Assembly (NCBI GenBank): GCA_913054415.1
Contig: CAJXII010000029.1
Span: 1 to 12,440, forward strand
Direction of reading: 5' to 3'
Source of the DNA: an uncultured Arcobacter sp.
GTDB taxonomy: Bacteria > Campylobacterota > Campylobacteria > Campylobacterales > Arcobacteraceae
Length of the DNA stretch: 12,440 nucleotides
Part shown: in pieces, positions 6,160 to 12,440 of the stretch
Layout of the letters: each line of letters opens with the position of its first letter
How positions within the stretch are numbered: position 1 is the first letter of the stretch
Position numbers and translations under genes: made by a program
Notes under the pieces: model-generated
What the model saw: only the letters and a program-made list of their open reading frames with translations
Told to the model about the DNA's origin: nothing
Database searches by the model: none

Positions 6160-6208
6160 AAACCACACACTCTTTCATTTACACAGAAGAATGAGAAGTA
6201 TTACTCGT
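6126..6208 (-). ncRNA. Candidate antitoxin small RNA, about 83 nt
   Basis: The boundaries are set by the promoter at 6215-6243 (initiation near 6208-6210) and the terminator at 6126-6159. The RNA begins ACGAGUAAUACUUCUCAUU, which pairs with the toxin message at 6078-6095 over 18 base pairs with a single bulged U, covering the AUG and the next five codons. Pairing there would block ribosome entry and give a target for RNase III. The 5' part can also partly fold with AAUGA and GAG downstream. The RNA lies upstream of and on the same strand as the toxin, unlike Sib or IsoA antitoxins, which are true antisense transcripts. It is more like IstR, OrzO or AgrB, which are separate genes with limited complementarity. 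The role is inferred. Confidence 0.65.
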
Positions 6209-6214
6209 GTGTTG

Positions 6215-6243
6215 ATTATACAAAAATAAAAAACAAAAGTCAA
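6215..6243 (-). promoter_or_regulatory. Strong sigma-70 promoter for the antitoxin RNA
   Basis: On the minus strand, TTGACT (6243-6238) and TATAAT (6220-6215) are separated by exactly 17 bases of T-rich DNA. It is the closest match to the full consensus in the window, in a phylum where recognisable -35 boxes are uncommon. Initiation near 6208-6210 puts the antisense stretch at the very 5' end of the RNA. Confidence 0.8.
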
Positions 6244-6311
6244 GGGATAAAAACACCATGTGAGGTATTTATAAAGGCATTTTCAAAGAAAATGGCAGCA
6301 TAAATTAGGTG

Positions 6312-6332
6312 AAAAAATTGCACTTATTTTTT
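6312..6332 (-). terminator. Weak AT-only hairpin downstream of tRNA-Ser
   Basis: AAAAAAT and ATTTTTT can pair around a 7-base loop on either strand, with the T-run inside the stem. It may end transcription from the tRNA or pyrF direction. The rest of 6244-6390 shows no gene. It holds one imperfect hairpin near 6275-6296 and a TATAAT on the minus strand at 6377-6382 with no evident gene behind it. Confidence 0.25.
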
Positions 6333-6390
6333 GAATTGGTGAAATTTTAAATTAAGTGGTTTGTTTTTTTAGGGATATTATATTTTGTAA

Positions 6391-6480
6391 TGGCGGACAA
6401 GGAGAGATTCGAACTCTCGGTCCCCGTAAAGAGACGCACCCTTAGCAGGGGTGTGGTTTCAGCCACTCACCCACTTGTCC
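6391..6480 (-). tRNA. tRNA-Ser, anticodon GCU
   Basis: Read on the minus strand, the 90 bases fold as a class II tRNA. The acceptor arm is GGACAAG/CTTGTCC and the D-arm is short. The anticodon stem CACCC/GGGTG has loop CTGCTAA (anticodon GCT, plus-strand 6444-6446). A long variable arm is present, and the T-arm is GAGAG-TTCGAAT-CTCTC. The discriminator base G and the CCA end are encoded. The anticodon and long variable arm identify serine (codons AGC and AGU). It follows pyrF on the same strand but has its own -10. Confidence 0.96.
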
Positions 6481-6492
6481 TTAAAGATTGAA

Positions 6493-6498
6493 AGTATA
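6493..6498 (-). promoter_or_regulatory. Likely -10 of tRNA-Ser
   Basis: TATACT on the minus strand lies 12 bases before the tRNA, with initiation expected near 6486. The gap after pyrF (58 bases) is enough for a separate promoter, though read-through from pyrF is possible. Confidence 0.5.
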
Positions 6499-6538
6499 GT
6501 AAAATTAACTTAAAGAATAACTTAAAATATAGATTATT

Positions 6539-7222
6539 TTATATGCTTTTTAAAATTTTACTCACTACTTCTTTTGGATTATCTGATTTATAAATAGGAC
6601 GACCTACAACAATAAAATCAACTAATTGCTCTTGAGCGATTTTAGTATTGGCAACCCTTTTTTGATCACCAGCATCTTCACCAAATGGACGGATACCTGG
6701 AGTTAAAGTTATAAATTGTTTTGATGTATTATTTTTTATATCCAAACTTTCAAAAGCACTACATACAACACCATCAAGTCCTGCTTCAAAACTATCTTTT
6801 GCAAATTTTGTAGCTTTTGTATCTATATTTTCACAATATATATCTTTAAAAGTATCATTATCAAAACTTGTAAGTGCTGTAACAGCTAATACTAAAGGTC
6901 GTTTTTCTAAGCTTTCTAATCTATTCATAACTGTTTGCATACCGATTTTACCACTACTTGCATGTAAATTAAACATATCTACACCTAAAGATGCTATCTC
7001 TAGTGCAGCATCAGCCATAGTATTTGGTATATCGTATAGTTTGAGATCTAAAAATATTTTGAAGTTTGGATTGATCTGTTTTAGTTGGATTAAAAACTCT
7101 TTACCATCTCTTATATAACTTCTAAAGCCAACTTTTAACCATATATCAAAATCTTTGAGTGAATTTGCAAGTGCTAAATTTTCCTTAGCACTTGGAAGAT
7201 CTAAAGCAACACATAATTTCAT
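6539..7222 (-). CDS. pyrF: Orotidine 5'-phosphate decarboxylase
   Basis: Last step of de novo UMP synthesis: decarboxylation of OMP. The 227-residue TIM-barrel protein carries the catalytic D-x-K-x-x-D-I motif (D59, K61, D64 in LDLKLYDIPNT), D8 and K30 of the substrate site, LTPGIRP (173-179) and VVGRPIY (205-211) for phosphate binding. The ATG immediately follows the nusB stop with no gap, so the two are translationally linked. Order ribH-nusB-pyrF is typical of Campylobacterota. Confidence 0.95.
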   Translation of the reverse strand: MKLCVALDLPSAKENLALANSLKDFDIWLKVGFRSYIRDGKEFLIQLKQINPNFKIFLDLKLYDIPNTMADAALEIASLGVDMFNLHASSGKIGMQTVMNRLESLEKRPLVLAVTALTSFDNDTFKDIYCENIDTKATKFAKDSFEAGLDGVVCSAFESLDIKNNTSKQFITLTPGIRPFGEDAGDQKRVANTKIAQEQLVDFIVVGRPIYKSDNPKEVVSKILKSI

Positions 7223-7615
7223 CTATTTACTCACTTTATCCAAAAGACCATTGATAAATTTTGGAGCATTATCACTTGCTAATCTTTTAGATAATTCAAT
7301 AGCTTCATTTATGATAATTGCTTTATCAAGATCTGTAAATAATATCTCATAAATAGATAATCTTAATATAGACTTTTCTACTATGCCTACTTCATCTATA
7401 TCTCTTTGTTGTAGATGAGAACTTAGTTCTAAATCTATATCGTTAAGTTTATCTATAGTTCCACTAAATAAATTTAATGCAAATTCCCGTTGTTTATTTC
7501 TTATCTTTTTATCTTCTAGGATAATATCTGCGAATTTTGCTATATCTTGATTGCCTAAATCATAAGCATACAAAAGACCAACTACAGATTCTCTTGCTTG
7601 TGTTCTTGTTGCCAT
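7223..7615 (-). CDS. nusB: Transcription antitermination protein NusB
   Basis: All-helical RNA-binding protein that, with NusE (ribosomal protein S10), binds boxA in rRNA leaders and supports processive rRNA transcription. The 130 residues show the usual N-terminal ATRTQARESVVGLLYAYD and the C-terminal IINEAIELSKR and APKFINGLLDKV motifs, at full normal length. It starts three bases after the ribH stop and abuts pyrF, so it is part of the same operon. Confidence 0.94.
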   Translation of the reverse strand: MATRTQARESVVGLLYAYDLGNQDIAKFADIILEDKKIRNKQREFALNLFSGTIDKLNDIDLELSSHLQQRDIDEVGIVEKSILRLSIYEILFTDLDKAIIINEAIELSKRLASDNAPKFINGLLDKVSK

Positions 7616-7618
7616 AGA

Positions 7619-8089
7619 TTATTTATCCATCTCTTTGTATAGACTTAGCATCTCAATTATTGTAGTCATAGCTTCTGCACCTTTGTTGCCTACTTTGCTT
7701 CCTGCTCTTTCTATTGCTTGTTCTATACTATTTGTAGTAAGCACACCATTTGATACAGGAATATTATGTTTCATAGTAGCACTTGCTATCCCTTTTGTTG
7801 CTTCAGCACTGATATAATCAAAATGTGGAGTAGCACCTCTAATAACAGCACCTACACAACAAATTGCATCATATTTATTGCTTTGAAGTGCTTTTGTCAA
7901 TGCAAATGGTATCTCAAATGCACCTGGCACTAAAATAAGATCTAAGTTCTCTTCATTGCCACCATGTCGTTTGAAAGCATCTTTAGCACCTTCTACTAAT
8001 CTATCTGTTATGATATGGTTAAATCTACCATTTATGATAGCTATCTTTTCGCTACCATCTAGTCGTAATTGTCCCTCTATAATATTCAT
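7619..8089 (-). CDS. ribH: 6,7-dimethyl-8-ribityllumazine synthase
   Basis: Penultimate riboflavin step: condenses the 5-amino-6-ribitylaminouracil intermediate with 3,4-dihydroxy-2-butanone 4-phosphate. The 156 residues include F23-N24, PGAFEIP (55-61), GAVIRGATPHFDYIS with catalytic His89, GVLTT, and RAGSKVGNKGAEA for phosphate binding. The protein usually assembles as pentamers or 60-mers. AGGGG is the ribosome site, and a clear extended -10 lies just upstream, so ribH probably leads the ribH-nusB-pyrF operon. Confidence 0.95.
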   Translation of the reverse strand: MNIIEGQLRLDGSEKIAIINGRFNHIITDRLVEGAKDAFKRHGGNEENLDLILVPGAFEIPFALTKALQSNKYDAICCVGAVIRGATPHFDYISAEATKGIASATMKHNIPVSNGVLTTNSIEQAIERAGSKVGNKGAEAMTTIIEMLSLYKEMDK

Positions 8090-8111
8090 CAGTTTCCCCT
8101 TTGTAAGTGGT

Positions 8112-8120
8112 ATTATACCA
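8112..8120 (-). promoter_or_regulatory. Extended -10 promoter of the ribH-nusB-pyrF operon
   Basis: The minus strand reads TGGTATAAT, identical to the metK promoter element, with initiation expected near 8105 and a leader of about 15 bases. It lies between the permease stop (8144) and ribH. Confidence 0.65.
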
Positions 8121-8143
8121 TAAAATTATCAATTTTTTATAAA

Positions 8144-9043
8144 TTATGATTTATTATAAGTGACTAATATTCCACTTAATACAATAAGAATAATTCCAAA
8201 TATCACATATAAACTTGGAAAACTATCTCCTAAAATACTACCTACAATAATAGCAAATGCGATATTTGAATAGCTTATCGTTCCTACTATTCCACCTGCG
8301 GCTAAAGAGTAAGCTTTTGTCATATAGATTTGAGATAGTGTAGCAAATCCACCAAGTCCTATAATATATACCCAAGCTATATTTTGTGGTATGATAAAAG
8401 GTGATATGATCCAGTCTAATGATGGTATATTAATAAAAGAACCTACAATCATCAAAATAATAGGACCAATAGAACCCACTAACATAAAAGATAATACAAT
8501 AGCACGATTGTCATAATATTTTCTAAGTTCTCTAATAGATGTATAAGCTAATCCAGCACCAATACCACTAAATATACCTAACCAATCTGTTTTACTTAGA
8601 TTTGCTATATCAAATCCTGTGATAAACAAAACCCCTATAAAACCTACAAAAACACCACTCCAAGCTAGTTTTGATAGTTGCTCTTTTAAAAGTAAATATG
8701 AAAATAAAGCGGTAAAAATAGGTGAGATTTTATTAAAAGTTAATGCCTCTGCCAAAGGGATATGGGCGATATTGTAAAAATACATCAAAAGTGCTGCAAA
8801 TCCTATGAGTCCTCTCATAAATAGTAACAAAAATTTACCACCTGTTTGTTGCAAAGGTTTTTTATATATTGCATATAATATTATGATCACACCTGATATA
8901 TTTCTAAAAAATACAACTTCAACAGAACTCATATAAGCACTTAGTTCTTTGGCAAAACCACCTGTAAAAGCAAATAAAAATGATGATAAAAGCATATATT
9001 TAATAGCTAAAGTTGTATTGTTGTTTTTGATATTATTTTTCAT
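8144..9043 (-). CDS. EamA/DMT-superfamily permease
   Basis: A 299-residue inner-membrane protein with about ten hydrophobic helices in two EamA-type halves (about 12-140 and 150-297). Typical elements include FRNISGVIIILY in the first half, LTFNKISPIFTALFSYLLLKEQLS at its end, and a matching pattern around GGIVGTISYSNIAFAIIVGSILG in the second. Family members export or import small metabolites, and the substrate cannot be read from sequence. It lies next to ribH on the same strand, a place taken by kdsA in C. jejuni as I recall. Some EamA proteins (RibN) carry riboflavin, so a flavin link is possible but unproven. The ATG at 9043 lacks a good ribosome site, and Met17 is an alternative start. 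Confidence 0.85.
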   Translation of the reverse strand: MKNNIKNNNTTLAIKYMLLSSFLFAFTGGFAKELSAYMSSVEVVFFRNISGVIIILYAIYKKPLQQTGGKFLLLFMRGLIGFAALLMYFYNIAHIPLAEALTFNKISPIFTALFSYLLLKEQLSKLAWSGVFVGFIGVLFITGFDIANLSKTDWLGIFSGIGAGLAYTSIRELRKYYDNRAIVLSFMLVGSIGPIILMIVGSFINIPSLDWIISPFIIPQNIAWVYIIGLGGFATLSQIYMTKAYSLAAGGIVGTISYSNIAFAIIVGSILGDSFPSLYVIFGIILIVLSGILVTYNKS

Positions 9044-9058
9044 AAGGGCTGATTTTAA

Positions 9059-9064
9059 TATAAT
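9059..9064 (+). promoter_or_regulatory. Likely -10 for the mscS-der operon
   Basis: TATAAT lies in the 38-base gap between the divergent permease and mscS. Initiation near 9071 gives a leader of only about 11 bases, and no Shine-Dalgarno is visible. The minus strand of the same spot reads TATATT and could serve the permease. Confidence 0.4.
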
Positions 9065-9081
9065 TTTGGTTAAAATATCGT

Positions 9082-10131
9082 ATGATTTATTTAGATTTTT
9101 TAGATTTACACATAAATAGATACTTATTAGCAGTTGGTATATTTTTATTTTTTCAGTTTTTTAGGGTAATTTTTCGTAAAGTTATTTTAAAAATTGTTCA
9201 AAAAACTGCTAATAAAAATGATGATGCTATATTTGAAACAGTGCAGAAGCCAATTGATGTTTTTTTTATTATCGTTGGATTAAAACTTGCTAAAGAGGTT
9301 TTAAATTTAACAGATAAATTTGATAGATTTTTGGAACATATTATTCAAAGTGCTTTTATTATCATAATTTTTTGGGCATTTTTAGAAATACTTTCTCATC
9401 TAGCAGCTAATATCCATAAAATTCGAAATCGCTTTGGAGATAAGATAAGTGTATCTGTTGCTAATTTTATAGTTAAAACTATTAGATTGTTTTTATTGAT
9501 ATTTGCAGTTATTATAGTGCTTCAAGAGTGGGGATATAATGTAAGTGGATTTTTAGCTTCACTAGGACTTGTAGGTATGGCATTTGCTTTAGCTGCAAAG
9601 GATACTGCAGCTAATTTATTTGGGTCACTTGTAATATTTATAGATAAACCTTTTGATATAGGTGATTGGATCAAGACACCAGAGGTGGAAGGAACTATTG
9701 AAACTATAGGTATAAGAAGCACAAAAGTTAGAACATTTGCACAAGCGTTGGTAACAGTTCCAAATGCAACTTTAGCAAATAGTGCAATTTTGAATTGGTC
9801 AAGGATGGGTAAAAGAAGAATTAAGATGAATATAGGTATCACTTATGATACAAAGGTTGAAGTTGTCCAAAAGATAGTATCTGATATTAAAGATATGTTG
9901 CACAATCATCCAGATATTCATCAAGAAACAATTCATATTTATTTTACAAATTTTGGAGCTAGTTCATTGGATATTTTTTGTTATTTTTTTACAAAAACAA
10001 CAAATTGGGGTGAGTTTATGAGAGTGCAAGAGGATACAAATTTTCGTATTATGAAGATCGTAGAGCAAAATGGTTCAAGTTTTGCATATCCGACACAAAC
10101 AATATATTTGGAAAAAGATAAAGTAGAATAG
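9082..10131 (+). CDS. MscS-family mechanosensitive channel
   Basis: Inner-membrane channel of the small-conductance type, which opens under membrane tension to release solutes after osmotic downshock. Of its 349 residues, hydrophobic helices lie near 12-33, 56-74, 86-108 and 126-148, followed by the pore-lining helix 154-187 (small residues in LASLGLVGMAFALAAKD). PFDIGDWIK (190-198) and VPNA (226-229) mark the beta domain. A soluble alpha/beta vestibule domain ends at AYPTQTIYLE. With one or two helices more than E. coli MscS it is a mid-size member. The next gene starts eight bases after the stop. Confidence 0.9.
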   Translation: MIYLDFLDLHINRYLLAVGIFLFFQFFRVIFRKVILKIVQKTANKNDDAIFETVQKPIDVFFIIVGLKLAKEVLNLTDKFDRFLEHIIQSAFIIIIFWAFLEILSHLAANIHKIRNRFGDKISVSVANFIVKTIRLFLLIFAVIIVLQEWGYNVSGFLASLGLVGMAFALAAKDTAANLFGSLVIFIDKPFDIGDWIKTPEVEGTIETIGIRSTKVRTFAQALVTVPNATLANSAILNWSRMGKRRIKMNIGITYDTKVEVVQKIVSDIKDMLHNHPDIHQETIHIYFTNFGASSLDIFCYFFTKTTNWGEFMRVQEDTNFRIMKIVEQNGSSFAYPTQTIYLEKDKVE

Positions 10132-10139
10132 GGGAGTAT

Positions 10140-10880
10140 ATGAGATATTTAGTTGTATTATGTTTTATGGTTATATCAGCTTTTGCAAATCAATATTATC
10201 AGTTTAGAAATATAGATAATAATATTGAGTTAGGTATGTGGAGTGCAAAAGTTACAGGTGATATTAAAAATAATAGTTCAGAAGTAAGTTATGATAAAGA
10301 TTTAGGTTATGGTAAAGCTAATAATATCACTTATTTTCAAGCTGGTATTGATCACTCAATTAGCTGGTTGCCAGATATTAGGATTACAGTTGATGGACTA
10401 CAAGAGAGTCAAAAAAGTTCACTAACAAAACCTATTGTAGTTGCTGATCAAAATTATACTGCTAATATTAATAATGAGATACAGTTTAGTAGTGTAGATA
10501 TGTTGTTGTATAACTCAAAATATTCATATTATTCAAAATTAAGATATGGACTTGATCTAAAATATGTATATTTTCAAAATACTATTAAGCAAGTTGGTAG
10601 TTCAACATCAGCAGTAAGTAAAACAGATGGTAAAATTTTGCTTCCTTATGTGGGTTATAAATATAATATTGATATGATCAATACAGTTTTAGAGGCTGAG
10701 GTTACAGGATTTTCTATTGGAGATATTAGAGTAAATAGTCTTTCTTATGGACTAAAGTATTATTTTATGAGAGGGTCATATTTATCTTTTGGATATAAAA
10801 AAGAGTCTTATAAAGCTACAAATAATGATGATGATTATAGTTTTAATATATCTGGATTAACTATATATTGTTTGGTATGA
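10140..10880 (+). CDS. Small outer-membrane beta-barrel protein (TIGR04219-like)
   Basis: Residues 1-16 form a signal peptide (MRYLVVLCFMVISAFA, cleavage probably before NQ). The remaining 230 residues alternate in the way expected of beta strands, with many Tyr, Asn and Ser and repeated Gly-Leu-Lys-Tyr type strand ends. The spacing of LGMWSAKVTGDI, LPDIRITVDG and SYGLKYYFMRGSYLSFGYK resembles the TIGR04219 outer-membrane family. That assignment is from memory and not certain. The protein ends IYCLV, without the usual terminal aromatic residue. GGGGAG at 10131-10136 is a good ribosome site. It lies between mscS and der in one probable operon. Its role is unknown. Confidence 0.7.
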   Translation: MRYLVVLCFMVISAFANQYYQFRNIDNNIELGMWSAKVTGDIKNNSSEVSYDKDLGYGKANNITYFQAGIDHSISWLPDIRITVDGLQESQKSSLTKPIVVADQNYTANINNEIQFSSVDMLLYNSKYSYYSKLRYGLDLKYVYFQNTIKQVGSSTSAVSKTDGKILLPYVGYKYNIDMINTVLEAEVTGFSIGDIRVNSLSYGLKYYFMRGSYLSFGYKKESYKATNNDDDYSFNISGLTIYCLV

Positions 10881-10899
10881 ATTTTTAATGGGAAATAGT

Positions 10900-12342
10900 A
10901 TGATAAAAATTGCTTTAATTGGGCAACCAAATGTTGGTAAAAGCTCATTGTTTAACAGAATTGCAAAAAAAAATATAGCAATAGTAAGTGATCAAGCAGG
11001 GACAACAAGAGATATAAGAAAACGAGAAATAAAAATAGATGATCGTGAAGCTTTGATGTTAGATACAGGTGGTATAGATGATACCAATGATGCTATATTT
11101 ACAAATGTAAAACGAAATGCTATTAAAACAGCAAAAGAGGCTGATATTATTTTGTTTATGGTTGATGGTAAAAAAATACCTGATGATAAGGATAAAGAGC
11201 TTTTTTATGAGTTACAAGCATTGGGTAAAAAATTAGCATTGATTATTAATAAAATAGATAATGATAAAGAGAAAGAGAGAGTTTGGGATTTTTACTCTTT
11301 TGGTATAGATGAAGAGGATCTATTTCCTATATCGGTATCTCATAATCGTGGCACAAGAAGATTATTTGAATGGATTTATGAACTGTTACCTTCTAATGAT
11401 GAGGTTGAGATAAATTATGAGATAGAGGATGATCTATCATTGGAACAGTTTTTAACACCAATGGAAGATATCAATCAAAAAGCTCAAGATAATCATATAA
11501 AAGTTGCTATTATAGGTAGGCCAAATGTTGGTAAAAGTTCTATTTTAAATGCAATTATAGGTGAAGAAAGATCAGTTGTTAGTCCAATAGCAGGAACAAC
11601 AATAGACCCAGTAGATGAAACATTTGATTATGAAGATAAACATATCACTTTTGTAGATACAGCTGGTTTAAGAAGAAGAGGTAAAATAGAGGGGATTGAA
11701 AGATATGCTTTGATGCGAACTGAAGATATGTTGGCTCAAGCAAATTTAGCTATTGTTGTATTGGATGCTAGTGTGCCTTTAGGTGATCAAGATGAAAAAA
11801 TATCAGGTCTTGTGGATAAATTTGGTTTAGGAACAATTATTGTTTTAAACAAATGGGATGATGAAGCAAGAGATAAATCTGGTTGGCAAGAGAAAGATAG
11901 TTTTGAAAAACTTGAAGATGAGATAAGATTTAGATTTAAGTTTTTATACTATGCACCTATTGTTGCAGTATCAGCTAAGACAGGAAGAGGGATTGAAAAA
12001 TTAAGACAAAAGATTATCCAAATTCATAATAATTTTATCCAAAGGATACCAACTTCTAAATTAAATAATATTATAGAGTTAGCAGTAAGACGACATTCAT
12101 TACCTAGTCCAAATGGTAATATGCTAAAAATATATTATGCTACACAGTTTAATACATCACCACCTACAATAGCTTTAATTATGAATAAACCAAAGTTTTT
12201 ACATTTTAGTTATAAACGATATTTGATCAATTTTCTACGAGATAATATTGATTTTGAGGGGACACCTATTCGTATTGTTGCTAGAGGGAAAAATCAAATT
12301 ATCGAAGATGAAGAGATCTCTATAAAATATCAAGAAATTTAG
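10900..12342 (+). CDS. der: Ribosome-assembly GTPase Der (EngA)
   Basis: Essential GTPase with two tandem G domains and a C-terminal KH-like domain, acting in 50S subunit maturation. Numbering from the ATG at 10888, G domain 1 has GQPNVGKS (12-19), DTGG (59-62) and NKID (121-124). G domain 2 has GRPNVGKS (210-217), DTAG (257-260) and NKWD (321-324). The KH-like region covers roughly the last 110 residues. The linker (about 172-200) is acidic, as usual. The ATG at 10900 (480 residues, MIKIALIG) is preferred because homologues start there and GGAAA precedes it. The ATG at 10888 has no ribosome site. Confidence 0.95.
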   Translation: MIKIALIGQPNVGKSSLFNRIAKKNIAIVSDQAGTTRDIRKREIKIDDREALMLDTGGIDDTNDAIFTNVKRNAIKTAKEADIILFMVDGKKIPDDKDKELFYELQALGKKLALIINKIDNDKEKERVWDFYSFGIDEEDLFPISVSHNRGTRRLFEWIYELLPSNDEVEINYEIEDDLSLEQFLTPMEDINQKAQDNHIKVAIIGRPNVGKSSILNAIIGEERSVVSPIAGTTIDPVDETFDYEDKHITFVDTAGLRRRGKIEGIERYALMRTEDMLAQANLAIVVLDASVPLGDQDEKISGLVDKFGLGTIIVLNKWDDEARDKSGWQEKDSFEKLEDEIRFRFKFLYYAPIVAVSAKTGRGIEKLRQKIIQIHNNFIQRIPTSKLNNIIELAVRRHSLPSPNGNMLKIYYATQFNTSPPTIALIMNKPKFLHFSYKRYLINFLRDNIDFEGTPIRIVARGKNQIIEDEEISIKYQEI

Positions 12343-12440
12343 AAATTTATACCAAAAGCTATCATCGATATTATCAATTATTCAGCCCTAATAAATCCAT
12401 ACCCAATTAGACAACAAGCCAAATTACTCTATAATTAGGT
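12343..12440. other. Tail after der, no assignable gene
   Basis: No terminator hairpin is visible after der. The der frame stays open for 31 more codons past its TAG stop (KFIPKAIIDIINYSALINPY and onwards) to a TAG at 12436-12438. This stretch uses CCC, GCC and CTC codons that are rare in neighbouring genes. It could be chance or the remnant of another sequence. Confidence 0.3.

Larger units (their letters stand above)
6078..6208. repeat. 18/19-base inverted repeat linking antitoxin and toxin
   Basis: ACGAGTAATACTCTCATT (6078-6095) returns inverted as AATGAGAAGTATTACTCGT (6190-6208). The two match at 18 positions, with one extra base in the second copy. Weaker similarity continues past the outer ends (TTATAATC against TGATTATAC). 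The extra base shifts the frame, so only the 6050-6094 copy keeps the hydrophobic reading. The repeat is far longer than chance pairing in this gap would give. Confidence 0.9.

Noticed and set aside
6191..6229. Plus-strand 12-codon ORF MRSITRVLIIQK from the second repeat arm
   Set aside because: It begins at the same ATGAGA as the toxin but has only a weak AGAAG ribosome site and a frame shifted by the extra base. It also lacks a continuous hydrophobic core and runs into the minus-strand promoter. It is better explained as the antisense arm.
6391..6480. tRNA-Ser as an integration site for a mobile element
   Set aside because: No duplicated tRNA 3' end, integrase or transposase gene is seen in the window. 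The gap next to it is fully explained by the small-RNA and toxin locus.
7155..7352. Plus-strand ORFs at 7155-7352 and 7635-7817
   Set aside because: Both are antisense to pyrF/nusB and to ribH, whose catalytic motifs are intact. Neither has a ribosome site.
9522..9842. Minus-strand ORF of 106 codons inside mscS
   Set aside because: It is antisense to the pore helix and beta domain of a clear MscS protein, so its hydrophobic look is a by-product.

Overview
The window is AT-rich, and its proteins and gene order look like Campylobacterota (Epsilonproteobacteria). The MetK, Der and DksA-type proteins resemble those of Campylobacter, Sulfurimonas and Arcobacter. The run accD, rlmH, dksA-like, two-TM membrane protein, dus matches, as I recall it, the C. 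jejuni Cj0127c-Cj0123c order. The ribH-nusB-pyrF cluster is also typical of the group. I cannot name the genus from this window.

Layout. Positions 1-87 (minus) hold the first 29 codons of an unrecognised basic protein. It is transcribed divergently from a housekeeping block on the plus strand at 289-5923: metK (SAM synthesis), accD (fatty-acid synthesis), a ThiE/TenI-like protein, rlmH (23S rRNA methylation), a DksA/TraR zinc-finger protein, a two-TM membrane protein and a DusB-type dihydrouridine synthase. Short gaps and overlaps suggest cotranscription, with one more likely promoter before the dksA-like gene. Positions 6391-8089 (minus) hold tRNA-Ser(GCU), pyrF, nusB and ribH, with an EamA/DMT permease upstream at 8144-9043 on the same strand. 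Divergent from the permease, on the plus strand, are an MscS channel, a small outer-membrane barrel protein and the GTPase der. The window ends about 100 bases after der.

The most interesting part is the apparently empty gap between dus and tRNA-Ser (5924-6390). On the minus strand it has the full layout of a type I toxin-antitoxin locus. A near-consensus promoter (TTGACT, 17 bp, TATAAT) should start a small RNA of about 83 nt, which ends at a clear Rho-independent terminator. About 30 bases further on lies an AGGAGG Shine-Dalgarno sequence followed by a 14-codon ORF for a hydrophobic peptide, MRVLLVLIILSWRI, reminiscent of Ibs-type membrane toxins. The first 19 or so nucleotides of the small RNA are complementary to the toxin start codon and first codons (18 pairs, one bulge). 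The toxin Shine-Dalgarno sequence sits in the loop of a perfect 7-bp hairpin. The toxin message probably ends at a nested AU-rich structure followed by eight U. The two genes lie in tandem on one strand, and the antitoxin looks like an inverted duplicate of the toxin start region.

A second oddity is the metK start, where a 12-base unit (ATGGAAAACAAA) is present six times in a mirror-like arrangement and gives four in-frame ATG codons.
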